Source of the DNA: GCA-2708415 sp964351905 | Lineage (GTDB): Bacteria > Pseudomonadota > Alphaproteobacteria > Micavibrionales > Micavibrionaceae | DNA length: 64,000 nucleotides | NCBI GenBank assembly: GCA_964351905.1 | Contig: CAYGPG010000004.1 | Coordinates: forward strand, 44,527 to 108,526 | Direction of reading: 5' to 3' | Shown: positions 42,872 through 52,166 of the stretch, piece after piece | Layout: every line of letters starts with the position of its first letter | How positions within the stretch are numbered: position 1 is the stretch's first letter | The notes under the pieces: generated by a model | Database searches by the model: none | What the model was told of the DNA's origin: nothing | What the model saw: the letters and a program-made list of their open reading frames with translations, nothing else | Program-made: the position numbers and the translations under genes

Positions 42872-43477
42872 TTACGGCAGATTTAAATCCATATCTTGCG
42901 TTTTTTGCATCAGTTTTTCTTTCGTTGGAAGATGTTCATAAGTTACGCTCATAATCGGCTTATACTTGGTTTTCGCGCCAAGATACGTCGTGACTTCGGT
43001 GTTCTTCTTGCGCCAAACGCTAGTCATAATGAACTCGCCCCGGAAAACCGACCACCCCCAACTATCAGGATAGTTTAAATTTCGTTTATCAAACCATTGC
43101 ATGTCTTCCACCACAGGCTTGCCGAAACGGGCATTGAGATCGGTATGAATAAGTAATAAATCATCAATCATATCTTGTTGTTCAGAATATTTATTCTCAA
43201 TAATAATCCGAACGCGCCATAATTTATCGTTGAGAAATTCATAGCCAATGGTGGTAAAAAGCCCACGAATTTTGTCCCTAAAAAATAAGATATCAACGGC
43301 GTTACCGCCTTCTTCGCTTTTATCTTCTCCAACGAAAGTGCCTTGCTCATTCTCTAAAATAATCGCTTGCGGTAGTCCCCAGATAAATCCGCGTACGGGC
43401 GTTTCTTGCGCCTTGGCATCTGCTGTGACAGGCAAAGTCATAAAAACGATTAAACTGAATAGAAGGAATATTTTCAT
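42872..43477 (-). CDS. Exported unknown protein coupled to tilS
   Basis: 201 residues with a signal peptide cut near ADA-KAQE. The mature part begins VRGFIWGLPQAII and has mixed strands (DILFFRDKIRGLFTTIGYEF, WGWSVFRGEFIMTSVWRKK). It ends in a charged helix. It is likely periplasmic; no family is recognised. Its ATG overlaps the tilS TGA (ATGA), so it is translationally coupled, between tilS and ftsH, which are normally neighbours. Confidence 0.75.
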   Translation of the reverse strand: MKIFLLFSLIVFMTLPVTADAKAQETPVRGFIWGLPQAIILENEQGTFVGEDKSEEGGNAVDILFFRDKIRGLFTTIGYEFLNDKLWRVRIIIENKYSEQQDMIDDLLLIHTDLNARFGKPVVEDMQWFDKRNLNYPDSWGWSVFRGEFIMTSVWRKKNTEVTTYLGAKTKYKPIMSVTYEHLPTKEKLMQKTQDMDLNLP

Positions 43478-44490
43478 GATTTTTCAGCTTCTATCATAAG
43501 GGACAATTGTGGCTGTTTTTTGAAACTAATCTTAAAGCCGCCCAATGTGCGCGGTTTAAAGCCCTCCGCATCATGCCAAAGGCTCTCAAATAAATTTTCA
43601 AAACGCTTCATACGAATATTATAATCAGAATTTGGCCTTAAAGATTCTATGCCCGTTTGCAAAACTCGATACGCAATTTCTTCGGGGCACGCTTTTAATT
43701 TTGACCAATCAAAAAGCAAATGCTCGGGCGAAGAGTCAATCAAACTCGCCTGATAGGCATTCATTGAAATTTCTTCTAACGCGCGTCTTGCACGTGATAA
43801 GCGCGATGCGGTCACCGCCAAACGTTCAGGCGTTAACCCTTCATCCGCCAATGCGCCCAAAGATTGACGCAGGCGCGGACGCAGATAATTTTGGTTTTCA
43901 TTGCTGGGGTCATTCACCACTGGAATATTTTGTTCTTCGCAATGCTTTATCAAATCTTCTTTTGGCGCAGATAAAAACGGACGCGCAATTTTTAAGTCAT
44001 CATTGTAATCACGAATTTCTAACATGCTGCCCAAACCATCAAGGCCGCTGCCTTTGGCAAGGCGAAATAAAAATGTTTCCGCCTGATCATCCTGATGATG
44101 CGCAACAAATAAAATGGGCAGATTATGATCCGCACAAAATTGTGCCATTAAACTATAGCGCGCATGACGCGCCGCTTCCATGATGGCCGTATCTGGTTTT
44201 TCGCTGTCCCAATTTAAAATCTGATGTTTCAGAAAATCTGATTTTTGCGCCGTGACCCAATCTGCCACCATTTGGGCTTCCTCTTTGGCTTCTGCGCGTA
44301 AATTATGATCAACGGTCAGAACATATAATTGAATTTTATTCTGTTTTGCATGCTCCGCCATAACAGACAACAACGCCATACTATCTGACCCACCCGATAC
44401 AGCCACAGCCAGTCTGTTTAAATCATTCAAACAATGACGGTTTAAAAATTCGGTAAATATAATTTTTAGGTTTTTAGGGCTTTTTGCCAT
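43474..44490 (-). CDS. tilS: tRNA(Ile)-lysidine synthase
   Basis: 338 residues. The PP-loop motif VSGGSDSMALL binds ATP, and AHHQDDQAETFLFRLAKGSGLDGL is the typical second motif (in pieces). It makes lysidine at C34 of the tRNA-Ile that reads AUA. It is shorter than E. coli TilS, lacking most of the C-terminal domains, as is common in alphaproteobacteria. It sits between cpoB and ftsH. Confidence 0.94.
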   Translation of the reverse strand: MAKSPKNLKIIFTEFLNRHCLNDLNRLAVAVSGGSDSMALLSVMAEHAKQNKIQLYVLTVDHNLRAEAKEEAQMVADWVTAQKSDFLKHQILNWDSEKPDTAIMEAARHARYSLMAQFCADHNLPILFVAHHQDDQAETFLFRLAKGSGLDGLGSMLEIRDYNDDLKIARPFLSAPKEDLIKHCEEQNIPVVNDPSNENQNYLRPRLRQSLGALADEGLTPERLAVTASRLSRARRALEEISMNAYQASLIDSSPEHLLFDWSKLKACPEEIAYRVLQTGIESLRPNSDYNIRMKRFENLFESLWHDAEGFKPRTLGGFKISFKKQPQLSLMIEAEKS

Positions 44491-44499
44491 AGAGACAGT

Positions 44500-45324
44500 T
44501 TAGGACTTACACTCTAATCTGTCCATCTCTGCTGTCGCACGGCCTAACAAATCGTTGTCAGCCAATGGAAACTTAACAGGTACTTGGGACAATGCAACGC
44601 ACGCATCATCTTTTTTGCCCATACCATCAAGGGACATTCCTAACTTCAAAAGCATATCAGGCGCCTTCGCGCTTTCAGGAAAAGCTTGAAATCCTTCGGC
44701 AAAAGTTTTGGCTGCTGTTTTATATTCACCGCGTACATAATGTGTCTCACCCAACCAATATTTTGCATTCGCCGCCAATAAATGGCCTTTGTTATTCTTT
44801 AAAAAATTTTCAAACCCCTCTTGCGCCGTCGCATAGTTTTTGGCCTTCAATGCCGCAAAAGATGATTCATATTGCGCCGTGGCTTCCATCGGCAGGGCGT
44901 TATTACCTGACGTTACAGGTTTTGTATTAATACCCGTCAGCGCAGGCGGTTGAAACGGTAGGTTCGTATTTAAACCATTTGAGGGAGCCGCCTCACGTGT
45001 CGGCGCGGCAATTTGCGATGCGCCCGCATTAGAATTATTAGATAATGTTTTGATTTGGGAGCTTTGCACATCCAATAATTTTTCTTTTAACTGAGAAATC
45101 TCATTGTCTTGTTCTTCCAAACGCCCTGTTAATTCACGCAATTGCGTTTCTAATTGTTGAAGTCGAATTTCAGTGTTCGCCCCAGGGTTCATATTATAGG
45201 CCTGCGCCGAAACCTTTGACGGCATCAACAAGCCTACCCCTAACATAAGAGCCATAGAGGAAAGGCACAGAGCGTTTATTCCCCGTGCCTTTTTAATTGT
45301 TTTAAATGCTGAAAAATTATTCAA
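44500..45324 (-). CDS. cpoB: Cell division coordinator CpoB (YbgF)
   Basis: About 275 residues from a TTG overlapping the pal stop; the frame stays open into pal, and an ATG near 45366 is an alternative start. A signal peptide ends at VSAQ-AYNM. A coiled coil follows (IRLQQLETQLRELTGRLEEQ), then a Ser/Thr/Asn-rich linker and TPR repeats (YESSFAALKAKNYATAQEGF, AKYWLGETHYVRGEYKTAA). CpoB links the Tol-Pal system with peptidoglycan synthesis at division. Confidence 0.9.
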   Translation of the reverse strand: MNNFSAFKTIKKARGINALCLSSMALMLGVGLLMPSKVSAQAYNMNPGANTEIRLQQLETQLRELTGRLEEQDNEISQLKEKLLDVQSSQIKTLSNNSNAGASQIAAPTREAAPSNGLNTNLPFQPPALTGINTKPVTSGNNALPMEATAQYESSFAALKAKNYATAQEGFENFLKNNKGHLLAANAKYWLGETHYVRGEYKTAAKTFAEGFQAFPESAKAPDMLLKLGMSLDGMGKKDDACVALSQVPVKFPLADNDLLGRATAEMDRLECKS

Positions 45325-45883
45325 CGCGTGTTCTCGCTCTTCTGTTTTGTGCCCATGATGTACCATCTGCACCAACCATGAGTGGCTGTTCTTTACCGTA
45401 AGAAATTGTGCTGATACGACGGGGGTCAATACCATTTGCAATCATGAAGTTTTTGACTGAACTTGCACGACGGTCACCCAACGCCAAGTTATATTCACGT
45501 GTACCGCGCTCATCTGCATGGCCTTCAATTGTCACATTCAAGTTCGGATACATTTTCAACCATTCTGCTTGTGCAGAAACAACGCTTTGTGCTGATTGTG
45601 TAAGATCATGACGGTCTGTATCAAAGAAGATCAAATCACTACCTGCTTGTGCTTCTAAATCTGCTTGCGATCCAGGAACGGCCATACTATCGACACCTTC
45701 AACAGAAGATGTACCATATCCGTCAACACCTTCGATCGGTTGCATCGGCTGATAACCATCTGGCTGACCAATTGTCATACCATCTGAATCACCAAGATCA
45801 TCTTTATTTGACGAACAGGCCGCGAGCGTTAAAGGGATCAGGGCAATAAGTAAAAATTTGTAAATTGTGTTTTGGCGACGCAT
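45317..45883 (-). CDS. pal: Peptidoglycan-associated lipoprotein Pal
   Basis: 188 residues, with strong Shine-Dalgarno AAGGAG. The lipobox is TLAAC. A 60-residue acidic linker leads to the OmpA-like domain with IFFDTDRHDLT, VTIEGHADERGTREYNLALGDRRA (in pieces) and the NRRAR end. Pal anchors the outer membrane to peptidoglycan within Tol-Pal. tolB is not upstream; the preceding gene is SirB1-like. A TTAA-N7-TTAA site is 177 bases upstream (46060-46074), overlapping the previous gene's stop. Confidence 0.96.
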   Translation of the reverse strand: MRRQNTIYKFLLIALIPLTLAACSSNKDDLGDSDGMTIGQPDGYQPMQPIEGVDGYGTSSVEGVDSMAVPGSQADLEAQAGSDLIFFDTDRHDLTQSAQSVVSAQAEWLKMYPNLNVTIEGHADERGTREYNLALGDRRASSVKNFMIANGIDPRRISTISYGKEQPLMVGADGTSWAQNRRARTRVE

Positions 45884-46070
45884 GGAAAACTCCTTGTAAG
45901 TAAGCGCTATTTTAATTCTGTGATTCTATAAATAAACCTATGCCATCCCTATGACAAGAGGGATCATAACAATACCCCCTAATATTCAAGATTTTGTCAT
46001 ATTTTAGAATAGGACGTCATGGCCACATGCGGCAGGACGCTCATGCGTAATTAAGCAATTTAATACCAAT

Positions 46071-46937
46071 TTAATTAAGTGACGTACGAATCTCTCTTAA
46101 CAACAATAAAGCTTCATGCTGATCTTCGGGATTAGGCGTCGCCTCAATATAATCTTCTAACGCATCAATCGCCGCCATGGCCTGATTGGTTTTTGCATAT
46201 AAGACACCTGCATCAAATAACAATCGATATTCGGTTGGATCAATGCGGCGCATTAATTCAATCACCTTAACGGCTTCTGCATATTCTTCATTCTCAATTA
46301 AACGCAGTTTTATATTGTTTTGCATCCTTATCAAAACGTCGCGTTTCGATGATGCTTCATAGTACTCAGTACGCAATTCCGCCTTATCGCTTACCAATAA
46401 CTTTAAGAGTTGGCGCAAATCTGCCGCTTGTAAAATTTTGCATTGATGGAACGGATCAAACAACAAAACTTGGCCGTCTTTTTGGATACGGCACACGACG
46501 TGCGCGGGGAAATTTAAGGCGACAACATCCCACCCCTGCGCTTGCCCCACATGAATATATAAAAGCGCAATCGCAACAGGCATGCCCTTGCGCCGCTCAA
46601 TCACGCGGATAAGATTTACATTTTGAAGATCATCATATGTTTCTTCATCACCTGCATATTCATGCTTATCGGCAATAATATGCTTAAGCGCGGCTAATTG
46701 CGTGGCGGCATCATCTGTTGCACCTTCTGCTAACAATTCATTATGGCGCAACATCACCTCATCCACCATCGTTTGAATATGGCGTTGATAGCGTTCAATA
46801 TGAAGTCCATGGGAATTATAGGCACCCATTGCCAGTGCCACATTAGCCAAGTTCAAATCTTTATCATTAATCTGACCTGATTGATCTAAAATATCATCAA
46901 TAATTTTTGGGTAATCTGAATCGATATTATCGTTCAT
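46071..46937 (-). CDS. SirB1/UPF0162-type transglutaminase-like protein
   Basis: 288 residues. The N-terminal domain contains LIRVIERRKGMPVAIALLYIHVGQAQGW and FPAHVVCRI with LLFDPFHQC, the SirB1 pattern of a transglutaminase-like fold whose Cys and His positions are not clearly conserved. The C-terminal part has TPR-like helices (EEYAEAVKVIELMRRIDPTEYR in pieces). Function is unproven. It follows the BON lipoprotein by 2 bases. Confidence 0.88.
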   Translation of the reverse strand: MNDNIDSDYPKIIDDILDQSGQINDKDLNLANVALAMGAYNSHGLHIERYQRHIQTMVDEVMLRHNELLAEGATDDAATQLAALKHIIADKHEYAGDEETYDDLQNVNLIRVIERRKGMPVAIALLYIHVGQAQGWDVVALNFPAHVVCRIQKDGQVLLFDPFHQCKILQAADLRQLLKLLVSDKAELRTEYYEASSKRDVLIRMQNNIKLRLIENEEYAEAVKVIELMRRIDPTEYRLLFDAGVLYAKTNQAMAAIDALEDYIEATPNPEDQHEALLLLREIRTSLN

Positions 46938-46939
46938 GC

Positions 46940-47710
46940 CTAATTATAATATTGATCTTCGATAGAAGGCTGATCCTCTGAAACACTCTTGGCCGGAACA
47001 TCCACATCATCTGTGACTTCATAAGGTTGAGCATTTTCGATAGGCCGCATTTTTAAATTTGTATTAGTTGTATTGTTAAGCTCCTGTGGCTGCAAGCCTT
47101 CACTTAAAACCTTATCATTTTGCAACGGCTCACCTGCCAACTTCACATAGCTGACCACTTGTTTTACGCCAGAGATTGTCCGCGCCGTTTCAATCACCTG
47201 ATTAAGCTCGGCTTGGTTTTGCGCTACCCCCATGAGATAAACAATGCCTTGCACCGTATCGATGGAATAATTAATGGATTGAACCTTACGATCCAACGTC
47301 AAGGAACCACGCAGGCGTGATGTGATCCACGCGTCTTTAACAAATCCTGTAATACCCGTACTTTCCGCTACACGAATTTCATTGATGACTTGCGTTACAC
47401 CAGGCACTTGCCAGACAAGGCGTATGGCCTCGACCCGATGTTCTGGGTTTTGAACAACACCCGTGACCAAAATGCGTCCATGATTAATTGTCGTACTTAA
47501 TTTTTGAAAGGCTTCGACATCGTAATTAAACCAAGCCTCATTCACTAAAACTTTGATTTTTGTGTCATTGTAGGCACGGCTTAAGCCACCTTCTTGCGCT
47601 GCAGAAATTCCCGTTACGGCTGCTGCCCCCGTTGCCACACCAAGGGTAGAACAGGCCGAGGTTGATAACGCTGCAAAAGATAAAATCAATAAAGGTAAGG
47701 TGCGAATCAT
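46940..47710 (-). CDS. BON-domain outer-membrane lipoprotein (DolP-like)
   Basis: 256 residues. The lipobox is LSTSAC. Two BON domains: KIKVLVNEAWFNYDVEAFQ...ILVTGVVQNPE and ITSRLRGSLTLDRKVQSINY...VYLMGVAQNQAE, each in its usual form. A disordered acidic tail of ~65 residues is extra compared with DolP/YraP. In E. coli dolP lies near rsmI and yraN, and the same genes are adjacent here. Confidence 0.88.
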   Translation of the reverse strand: MIRTLPLLILSFAALSTSACSTLGVATGAAAVTGISAAQEGGLSRAYNDTKIKVLVNEAWFNYDVEAFQKLSTTINHGRILVTGVVQNPEHRVEAIRLVWQVPGVTQVINEIRVAESTGITGFVKDAWITSRLRGSLTLDRKVQSINYSIDTVQGIVYLMGVAQNQAELNQVIETARTISGVKQVVSYVKLAGEPLQNDKVLSEGLQPQELNNTTNTNLKMRPIENAQPYEVTDDVDVPAKSVSEDQPSIEDQYYN

Positions 47711-47717
47711 TAAATTA

Positions 47718-48107
47718 TTATGCGCTCGTCACCCAAGCATTGTCCAGATGGCGAATAAAAAATGGTTTTTGCCAAATTTTCAATATTTTAAAAGGGGTTA
47801 CGGCAACAACATCAAATCTAAAATCACTTGCCGTAATATTATTTTGTGACAAATAATGTTCCGAAGCGCGAATAATACGTTCTCTCATTTGGGGTGAAAT
47901 ACTTTCCAAAGCTTCTGAAATTGACGGCCTTGCCTTGACCTCCACGAATGCGATGAGGTTATTTTTAGAAGCAATTAAATCAATCTCCCCTACTTTGGTC
48001 TTATACCGATTTTCAAGAATTTTATAACCTTTAAGCCTTAACCAAAAAGCGGCGAGCTTCTCTGCCCTCATTCCCCGTTGATATGTTCTTTTAGGAGGAC
48101 GAGGCAT
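47718..48107 (-). CDS. yraN: YraN/UPF0102 endonuclease-like protein
   Basis: 129 residues. A restriction-endonuclease-like fold with the motifs RGMRAEKLAAFWLRLKGYKIL, VGEIDLIA and FVEVKARP (Asp and Glu-x-Lys). The biological role is uncertain, perhaps DNA repair or uptake. It lies 11 bases after rsmI and just before the BON lipoprotein. Confidence 0.93.
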   Translation of the reverse strand: MPRPPKRTYQRGMRAEKLAAFWLRLKGYKILENRYKTKVGEIDLIASKNNLIAFVEVKARPSISEALESISPQMRERIIRASEHYLSQNNITASDFRFDVVAVTPFKILKIWQKPFFIRHLDNAWVTSA

Positions 48108-48118
48108 ATTCTCAAAAC

Positions 48119-49093
48119 TTATTTTTGACTGCTGGCTAATTTTAAAGCCAAGGTATAAATCGTCTTCTTTGGCTTTCCCGTGGCTTGCGCCACCATTTCT
48201 GCCGCATCGCGCACGGACATTTTTTCCAGCGCCTTGATCAATTGTTTTTCAATGCTTTCCGTTGAAATAACTTCTGCCACGGCATGCCCCAACACCACCA
48301 CAATCTCGCCCTTCGGCGCGCCTTTACCTTGATAATATGAAATCAAGTCTGACAACGTGCCACGTTTGGCTTCTTCATACATTTTGGTGAGTTCGCGCAT
48401 GACGGCGGCTTCACGATTTCCTAAAACAATCCGCATATCTTGCAAACTACTCAAAAGACGTGGGCCTGTTTCATACATTACCAATGTGCCCGGCACGGCT
48501 TCCCATTTTTTTAAGGTTTCCTGACGCGCCACCGTCTTGGGTGGTAAAAATCCTAAGAATGCAAATTGATCTGTTGGCAAACCTGATAATTGTAAGGCGG
48601 GTAAGGCCGCATTCGGCCCCGGGATGGATGTCACATATAAGTCTCTTGCAACCGCATTCCGCACTAACTTATATCCCGGATCTGACACCAATGGCGTGCC
48701 CGCATCGCTCAATACCGCAATGGATTGCCCGTTTGCCACCGCTTCGATCAATGCTTCACGCTGATGATCTGTCGCATGGTCGTTATAGACCTGCATTTTC
48801 TTTTTAAAACCATAAGCATTTAAAAGCTTGCCCGTCACCCGCGTATCTTCACAGACAATCAGATCAACCGACGATAAAACATCCAGCGCCCGAAACGTAA
48901 TATCACGTAAATTACCAATGGGCGTTGCAACAAGGTAAAATCCCGGCTTCATCGGCACAGACTTCTGTGTTCCTTTGGGCGCCGCCCCTTGCATCACTGG
49001 TTTCGCCCCTTGTGAGGCGGAAGATGGGGATGAAGGTGATTTGTCCTGTGGCATTGTATATTTTTTTTGTGTAGGCTTTGTTACATCATACAT
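48119..49093 (-). CDS. rsmI: 16S rRNA 2'-O-methyltransferase RsmI
   Basis: 324 residues. A Ser/Pro/Lys-rich leader of ~45 residues precedes the methylase fold: FYLVATPIGNLRDITFRAL, VICEDTRV-type stretch, SDAGTPLVSDPGYKLVR and GPNAALPALQLSGL. It methylates C1402 in the 30S decoding centre. An internal start at MPQDKSP (49051) is possible. It is divergent from the LpoA-like gene. Confidence 0.94.
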   Translation of the reverse strand: MYDVTKPTQKKYTMPQDKSPSSPSSASQGAKPVMQGAAPKGTQKSVPMKPGFYLVATPIGNLRDITFRALDVLSSVDLIVCEDTRVTGKLLNAYGFKKKMQVYNDHATDHQREALIEAVANGQSIAVLSDAGTPLVSDPGYKLVRNAVARDLYVTSIPGPNAALPALQLSGLPTDQFAFLGFLPPKTVARQETLKKWEAVPGTLVMYETGPRLLSSLQDMRIVLGNREAAVMRELTKMYEEAKRGTLSDLISYYQGKGAPKGEIVVVLGHAVAEVISTESIEKQLIKALEKMSVRDAAEMVAQATGKPKKTIYTLALKLASSQK

Positions 49094-49130
49094 AATTTAT
49101 TGAAATTATCAGGGCGGAGCGTGAAATACC

Positions 49131-50354
49131 ATGGCCAAACGTAAATACTTACAACTTATCATCGGTCTTTTTTTATGTGTTGGCGCACTAAGCCTGCAGG
49201 GCTGTGCTGATTTAAACGAACTGAATAACACTGGTTACTGGGACAAACGCAATGCGGCGTCCAATAATAATGACCAAAGTCGAAACGCTGTTTTAGCGCC
49301 AGCAACAATACAAATGACAGGATTTGAAAATCTTCCTGCTGTAAAAGTGGCTATTCTACTTCCTTTATCGGGGCCACAGGCGTCAGTAGGACAAAGCATG
49401 TTACAGGCCGCGCAACTTGCGCTCTTTGATATCGGTTATAACAGCTTTCAACTTATTCCTCGTGATACAAATGGGACAGTCTCTGGTGCCTCACGCGCGG
49501 CGAGCGAAGCCATTGATGACGGCGCACAGATCATACTCGGCCCGCTCTTTGCCAATTCCGTTCGCGCGGTTCAATCTGTTGCAAAGCCAAAAGGTATCAA
49601 TGTGATCGCCTTTTCAACGGATCAATCCTTGGCAGACAGCTCAACTTTCATCATGGGCTTTATGCCGACCAACCAAGTAGATCGTATTACGAAATACACC
49701 ATTCAAAACGGCTATAAAAACTTTGCTGTTATTTCCACCACGGATAAATATGGCGATATCGTCACACAACGCTTTAAACAACAAGCAAGCTTAGAAGGCG
49801 GAAATGTTGCATCAACAGTTCGCTTTAACCCTTCAGATAAAGCCATCGTTAATCAACTATCCAAATTAAATGAGACAAATTTCCAGGCCGTTTTCATGCC
49901 TGTGAAAGGCGGTGATGCCGAAATTATTTCAGGCTCCCTCACAACCAACAACCTCTCCTCTGCCCGCGTCAAACGCATCGGTACGGGGTTATGGGATGAT
50001 ACTGAAATAGCCAGACAATCCAGCATGCAAGGCGCATGGTTCGCCGCGCCCTCCCCCTTGAAGCGTATGGCGTTTGAGCGTAAATATCAAAATACTTACG
50101 GACAACCCTCTGTAAGGATTGCGACTTTAGCTTACGACGCTACGGCACTCACCGCGACCCTCGCCAAAAATGGATTTGAAACAACAGGACAACCCGCCTT
50201 TACCAATATGGCAATCACCAATAAAAACGGGTTTAACGGTACCGATGGTATCTTCAGATTTAGTCCCAACGGCGTTATCGAGCGAGCACTAGCGGTTCTT
50301 GAAATTCGTGATGCCCGTATTGTCGAGATTGATCCAGCGGCACAGCAATTTTAA
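49131..50354 (+). CDS. LpoA/LppC-like lipoprotein (penicillin-binding protein activator)
   Basis: 407 residues. The lipobox is SLQGC. The mature domain is of the periplasmic binding protein type I fold: VKVAILLPLSGPQASVGQSMLQAAQLALFD (in pieces), AQIILGPLFANSVRAV, then NGFNGTDGIFRFSPNGV. It corresponds to the C-terminal domain of E. coli LpoA, without the N-terminal TPR part. The position beside rsmI and yraN is the same as in E. coli. Activation of a class A PBP is inferred from family. Confidence 0.88.
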   Translation: MAKRKYLQLIIGLFLCVGALSLQGCADLNELNNTGYWDKRNAASNNNDQSRNAVLAPATIQMTGFENLPAVKVAILLPLSGPQASVGQSMLQAAQLALFDIGYNSFQLIPRDTNGTVSGASRAASEAIDDGAQIILGPLFANSVRAVQSVAKPKGINVIAFSTDQSLADSSTFIMGFMPTNQVDRITKYTIQNGYKNFAVISTTDKYGDIVTQRFKQQASLEGGNVASTVRFNPSDKAIVNQLSKLNETNFQAVFMPVKGGDAEIISGSLTTNNLSSARVKRIGTGLWDDTEIARQSSMQGAWFAAPSPLKRMAFERKYQNTYGQPSVRIATLAYDATALTATLAKNGFETTGQPAFTNMAITNKNGFNGTDGIFRFSPNGVIERALAVLEIRDARIVEIDPAAQQF

Positions 50355-50362
50355 TTGTTAAA

Positions 50363-50872
50363 CTAAGCGACTTTTACCGTGGGGGCAAAAACACCCTTAA
50401 ACTGTTTTTGTATCTGATAATTATACCGCACGGCTAATTCAAATATTTCTAACCGCATGGCCTGATCAGGGTGATTCTCAGATTTGCTATAGTCTGTCCT
50501 AATAGCCTCAAACACACACTTGATTTTATCAAATTCATCTTGTGTTAATTGAAGCTCTCTTTCATACAGAGCATCCCCAATTTTAGACGCGATAAAAAGC
50601 GCCATAAAATCACGATATATTTGATTTGCGCTATTCTTTCTTAAATTACTAGAACTTGCCGTTTTGACTTCTTCGTACAGAATAAACGCCATCTGGCACG
50701 CCATTAAATTCCCATGCATAGCGCAGGCTTCTTCTAAACCTGAATGAATTTCTTCTAAGCTAACAGGTTCTGTAAAAAAAGATGGACCATTCACAAAAGT
50801 AATTTTCATACTTTCTTGAGTCGCTTTTCTAAAATCTTTCGTATGCTCTAACTGAGTAGTTATACCCGACAT
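50363..50872 (-). CDS. Unknown cytoplasmic protein
   Basis: About 169 residues from MSGITTQ; an upstream TTG (50878) is an alternative. It is predicted mostly helical (LEEIHSGLEEACAMHGNLMACQMAFIL, then DFMALFIASKIGDALYERELQL). No signal peptide, membrane helix or known motif is seen. It is convergent with the LpoA-like gene and is followed by a very AT-rich stretch. Confidence 0.6.
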   Translation of the reverse strand: MSGITTQLEHTKDFRKATQESMKITFVNGPSFFTEPVSLEEIHSGLEEACAMHGNLMACQMAFILYEEVKTASSSNLRKNSANQIYRDFMALFIASKIGDALYERELQLTQDEFDKIKCVFEAIRTDYSKSENHPDQAMRLEIFELAVRYNYQIQKQFKGVFAPTVKVA

Positions 50873-50941
50873 AGCCAATTATCACTCAAATCTTAAATTA
50901 TTAATCAAATGAACAATAGATTAGTTATTTAATTATGTCAA

Positions 50942-51916
50942 TTAATGTCTCGTATTTGGTGCATTATGAGAGGTTTGTGCTTTGAGTACCGCACGCGGTA
51001 CACCGCCTTTTTTCTCTAACTGACGTTGCATCGTCTCTAAAATTTTACCTGCAACGTTCACTTTTGACGCTTTTTCCAAGCCTTTGAAGCCCGGGAACGT
51101 ATTGGCTTCACAAATTGTATAGCCGCCGCCTTCTTTAAACAGAAGATCAATACCGCCAATATCGATGTTCAAAACTTCTGCTGTACGCAGGGCGATATCA
51201 ATGGCTTCTTGATCTGGTATAAATTCATGAACGGAGGCGCCAGAGCTGTAATTGGCCTTAAAGCCGCCATCTTGGGCGCGACGTTCCATAGCCGCAACCA
51301 CTTCGCCATCAACTGTAAAAAGACGTAGATCACGCCCCTTACTGACTGAAACAAAAATTTGGAAGATAAGCAGTAGCTTTGGATTAGTTTCCCCAACAAG
51401 ATCCATCAGGTCTTGAAACGCGCTACGGCTCTCCAACAAGAACACGCCAATCCCCAACGCGCCGTTCAATGTTTTCACAACAACAGGAAAACCAATTGTG
51501 TCTTCAATCAATTTAATATCAACGGGGAATTTGGCGAGCATTGTATCGGGCGTATCAATACCACTCTCCGCCAGAATTTGATGCGTGTGTAATTTATCGC
51601 GTACGGTTTCAATAACGTCTGCGCCATTAAACACATGAACACCCAGACGCTCCAACTGACGCGCAATGGCGAGTGGGAAATACCCTTGATCATTATGATT
51701 GAAATAAGGAAAAACAAAATCAGGAAGCGGTACAGCCTTCCCGTCAATTAAAATAGATTCACGGTCATCATGTGACACAAGAAGATCGAACTGTCCTGGC
51801 TTGATGATCTTAACATCAATGCCCATTTTTTCGCCTTCAACAAGAAAACGACGGCATTCATGCGCCAAGTCTGCGTTAGACTCAATATCATCACCGTACA
51901 AAACCCATACTTCCAT
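50942..51916 (-). CDS. RimK-like ATP-grasp ligase
   Basis: 324 residues. An N-terminal preATP-grasp domain is followed by the ATP-grasp fold: TVRDKLHTHQILAESGIDTPDT, FPVVVKTLNGALGIGVFLL, GRDLRLFTVDGEVVAAMERRA and GGIDLLFKEGGGYTICEANTFPG (metal ligands E and N). It resembles RimK and glutathione-synthetase relatives that ligate amino acids to peptides or cofactors. The substrate cannot be set from sequence; in many alphaproteobacteria gshB lies near rsmI-yraN, but this protein looks closer to RimK. Confidence 0.85.
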   Translation of the reverse strand: MEVWVLYGDDIESNADLAHECRRFLVEGEKMGIDVKIIKPGQFDLLVSHDDRESILIDGKAVPLPDFVFPYFNHNDQGYFPLAIARQLERLGVHVFNGADVIETVRDKLHTHQILAESGIDTPDTMLAKFPVDIKLIEDTIGFPVVVKTLNGALGIGVFLLESRSAFQDLMDLVGETNPKLLLIFQIFVSVSKGRDLRLFTVDGEVVAAMERRAQDGGFKANYSSGASVHEFIPDQEAIDIALRTAEVLNIDIGGIDLLFKEGGGYTICEANTFPGFKGLEKASKVNVAGKILETMQRQLEKKGGVPRAVLKAQTSHNAPNTRH

Positions 51917-52061
51917 AGTGGCACCTCTAATTCGTTAGCATTGAACAGCTTGAACGTATCAAGTCTGTTTTATGAATATATTCCCCGCCAGTGATATTTT
52001 GTTCTATCATCTTTTCTTGCCAGACGCAAAGACAACTTCTTTAAAGTATTTTATCAACAAA

Positions 52062-52086
52062 GACCAAATAAAAAATTAATTTGGTC
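52062..52086. promoter_or_regulatory. Candidate TetR operator
   Basis: GACCAAAT and ATTTGGTC, perfect 8-base arms 9 bases apart, lie about 80 bases before the tetR start. This is the usual form of a site for an autoregulated TetR repressor. Confidence 0.55.
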
Positions 52087-52166
52087 AATATTAATTTTTC
52101 CTCTTGAAAGCTTGCAAAACCCATAATATAAAACGGGGCGTAACGTTTTATTCAAAAGGAAAAACC

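Noticed and set aside
46060..46074. TTAA-N7-TTAA match upstream of pal
   Set aside because: It overlaps the stop of the previous gene and is 177 bases from pal; kept only as a note because chance matches are expected.
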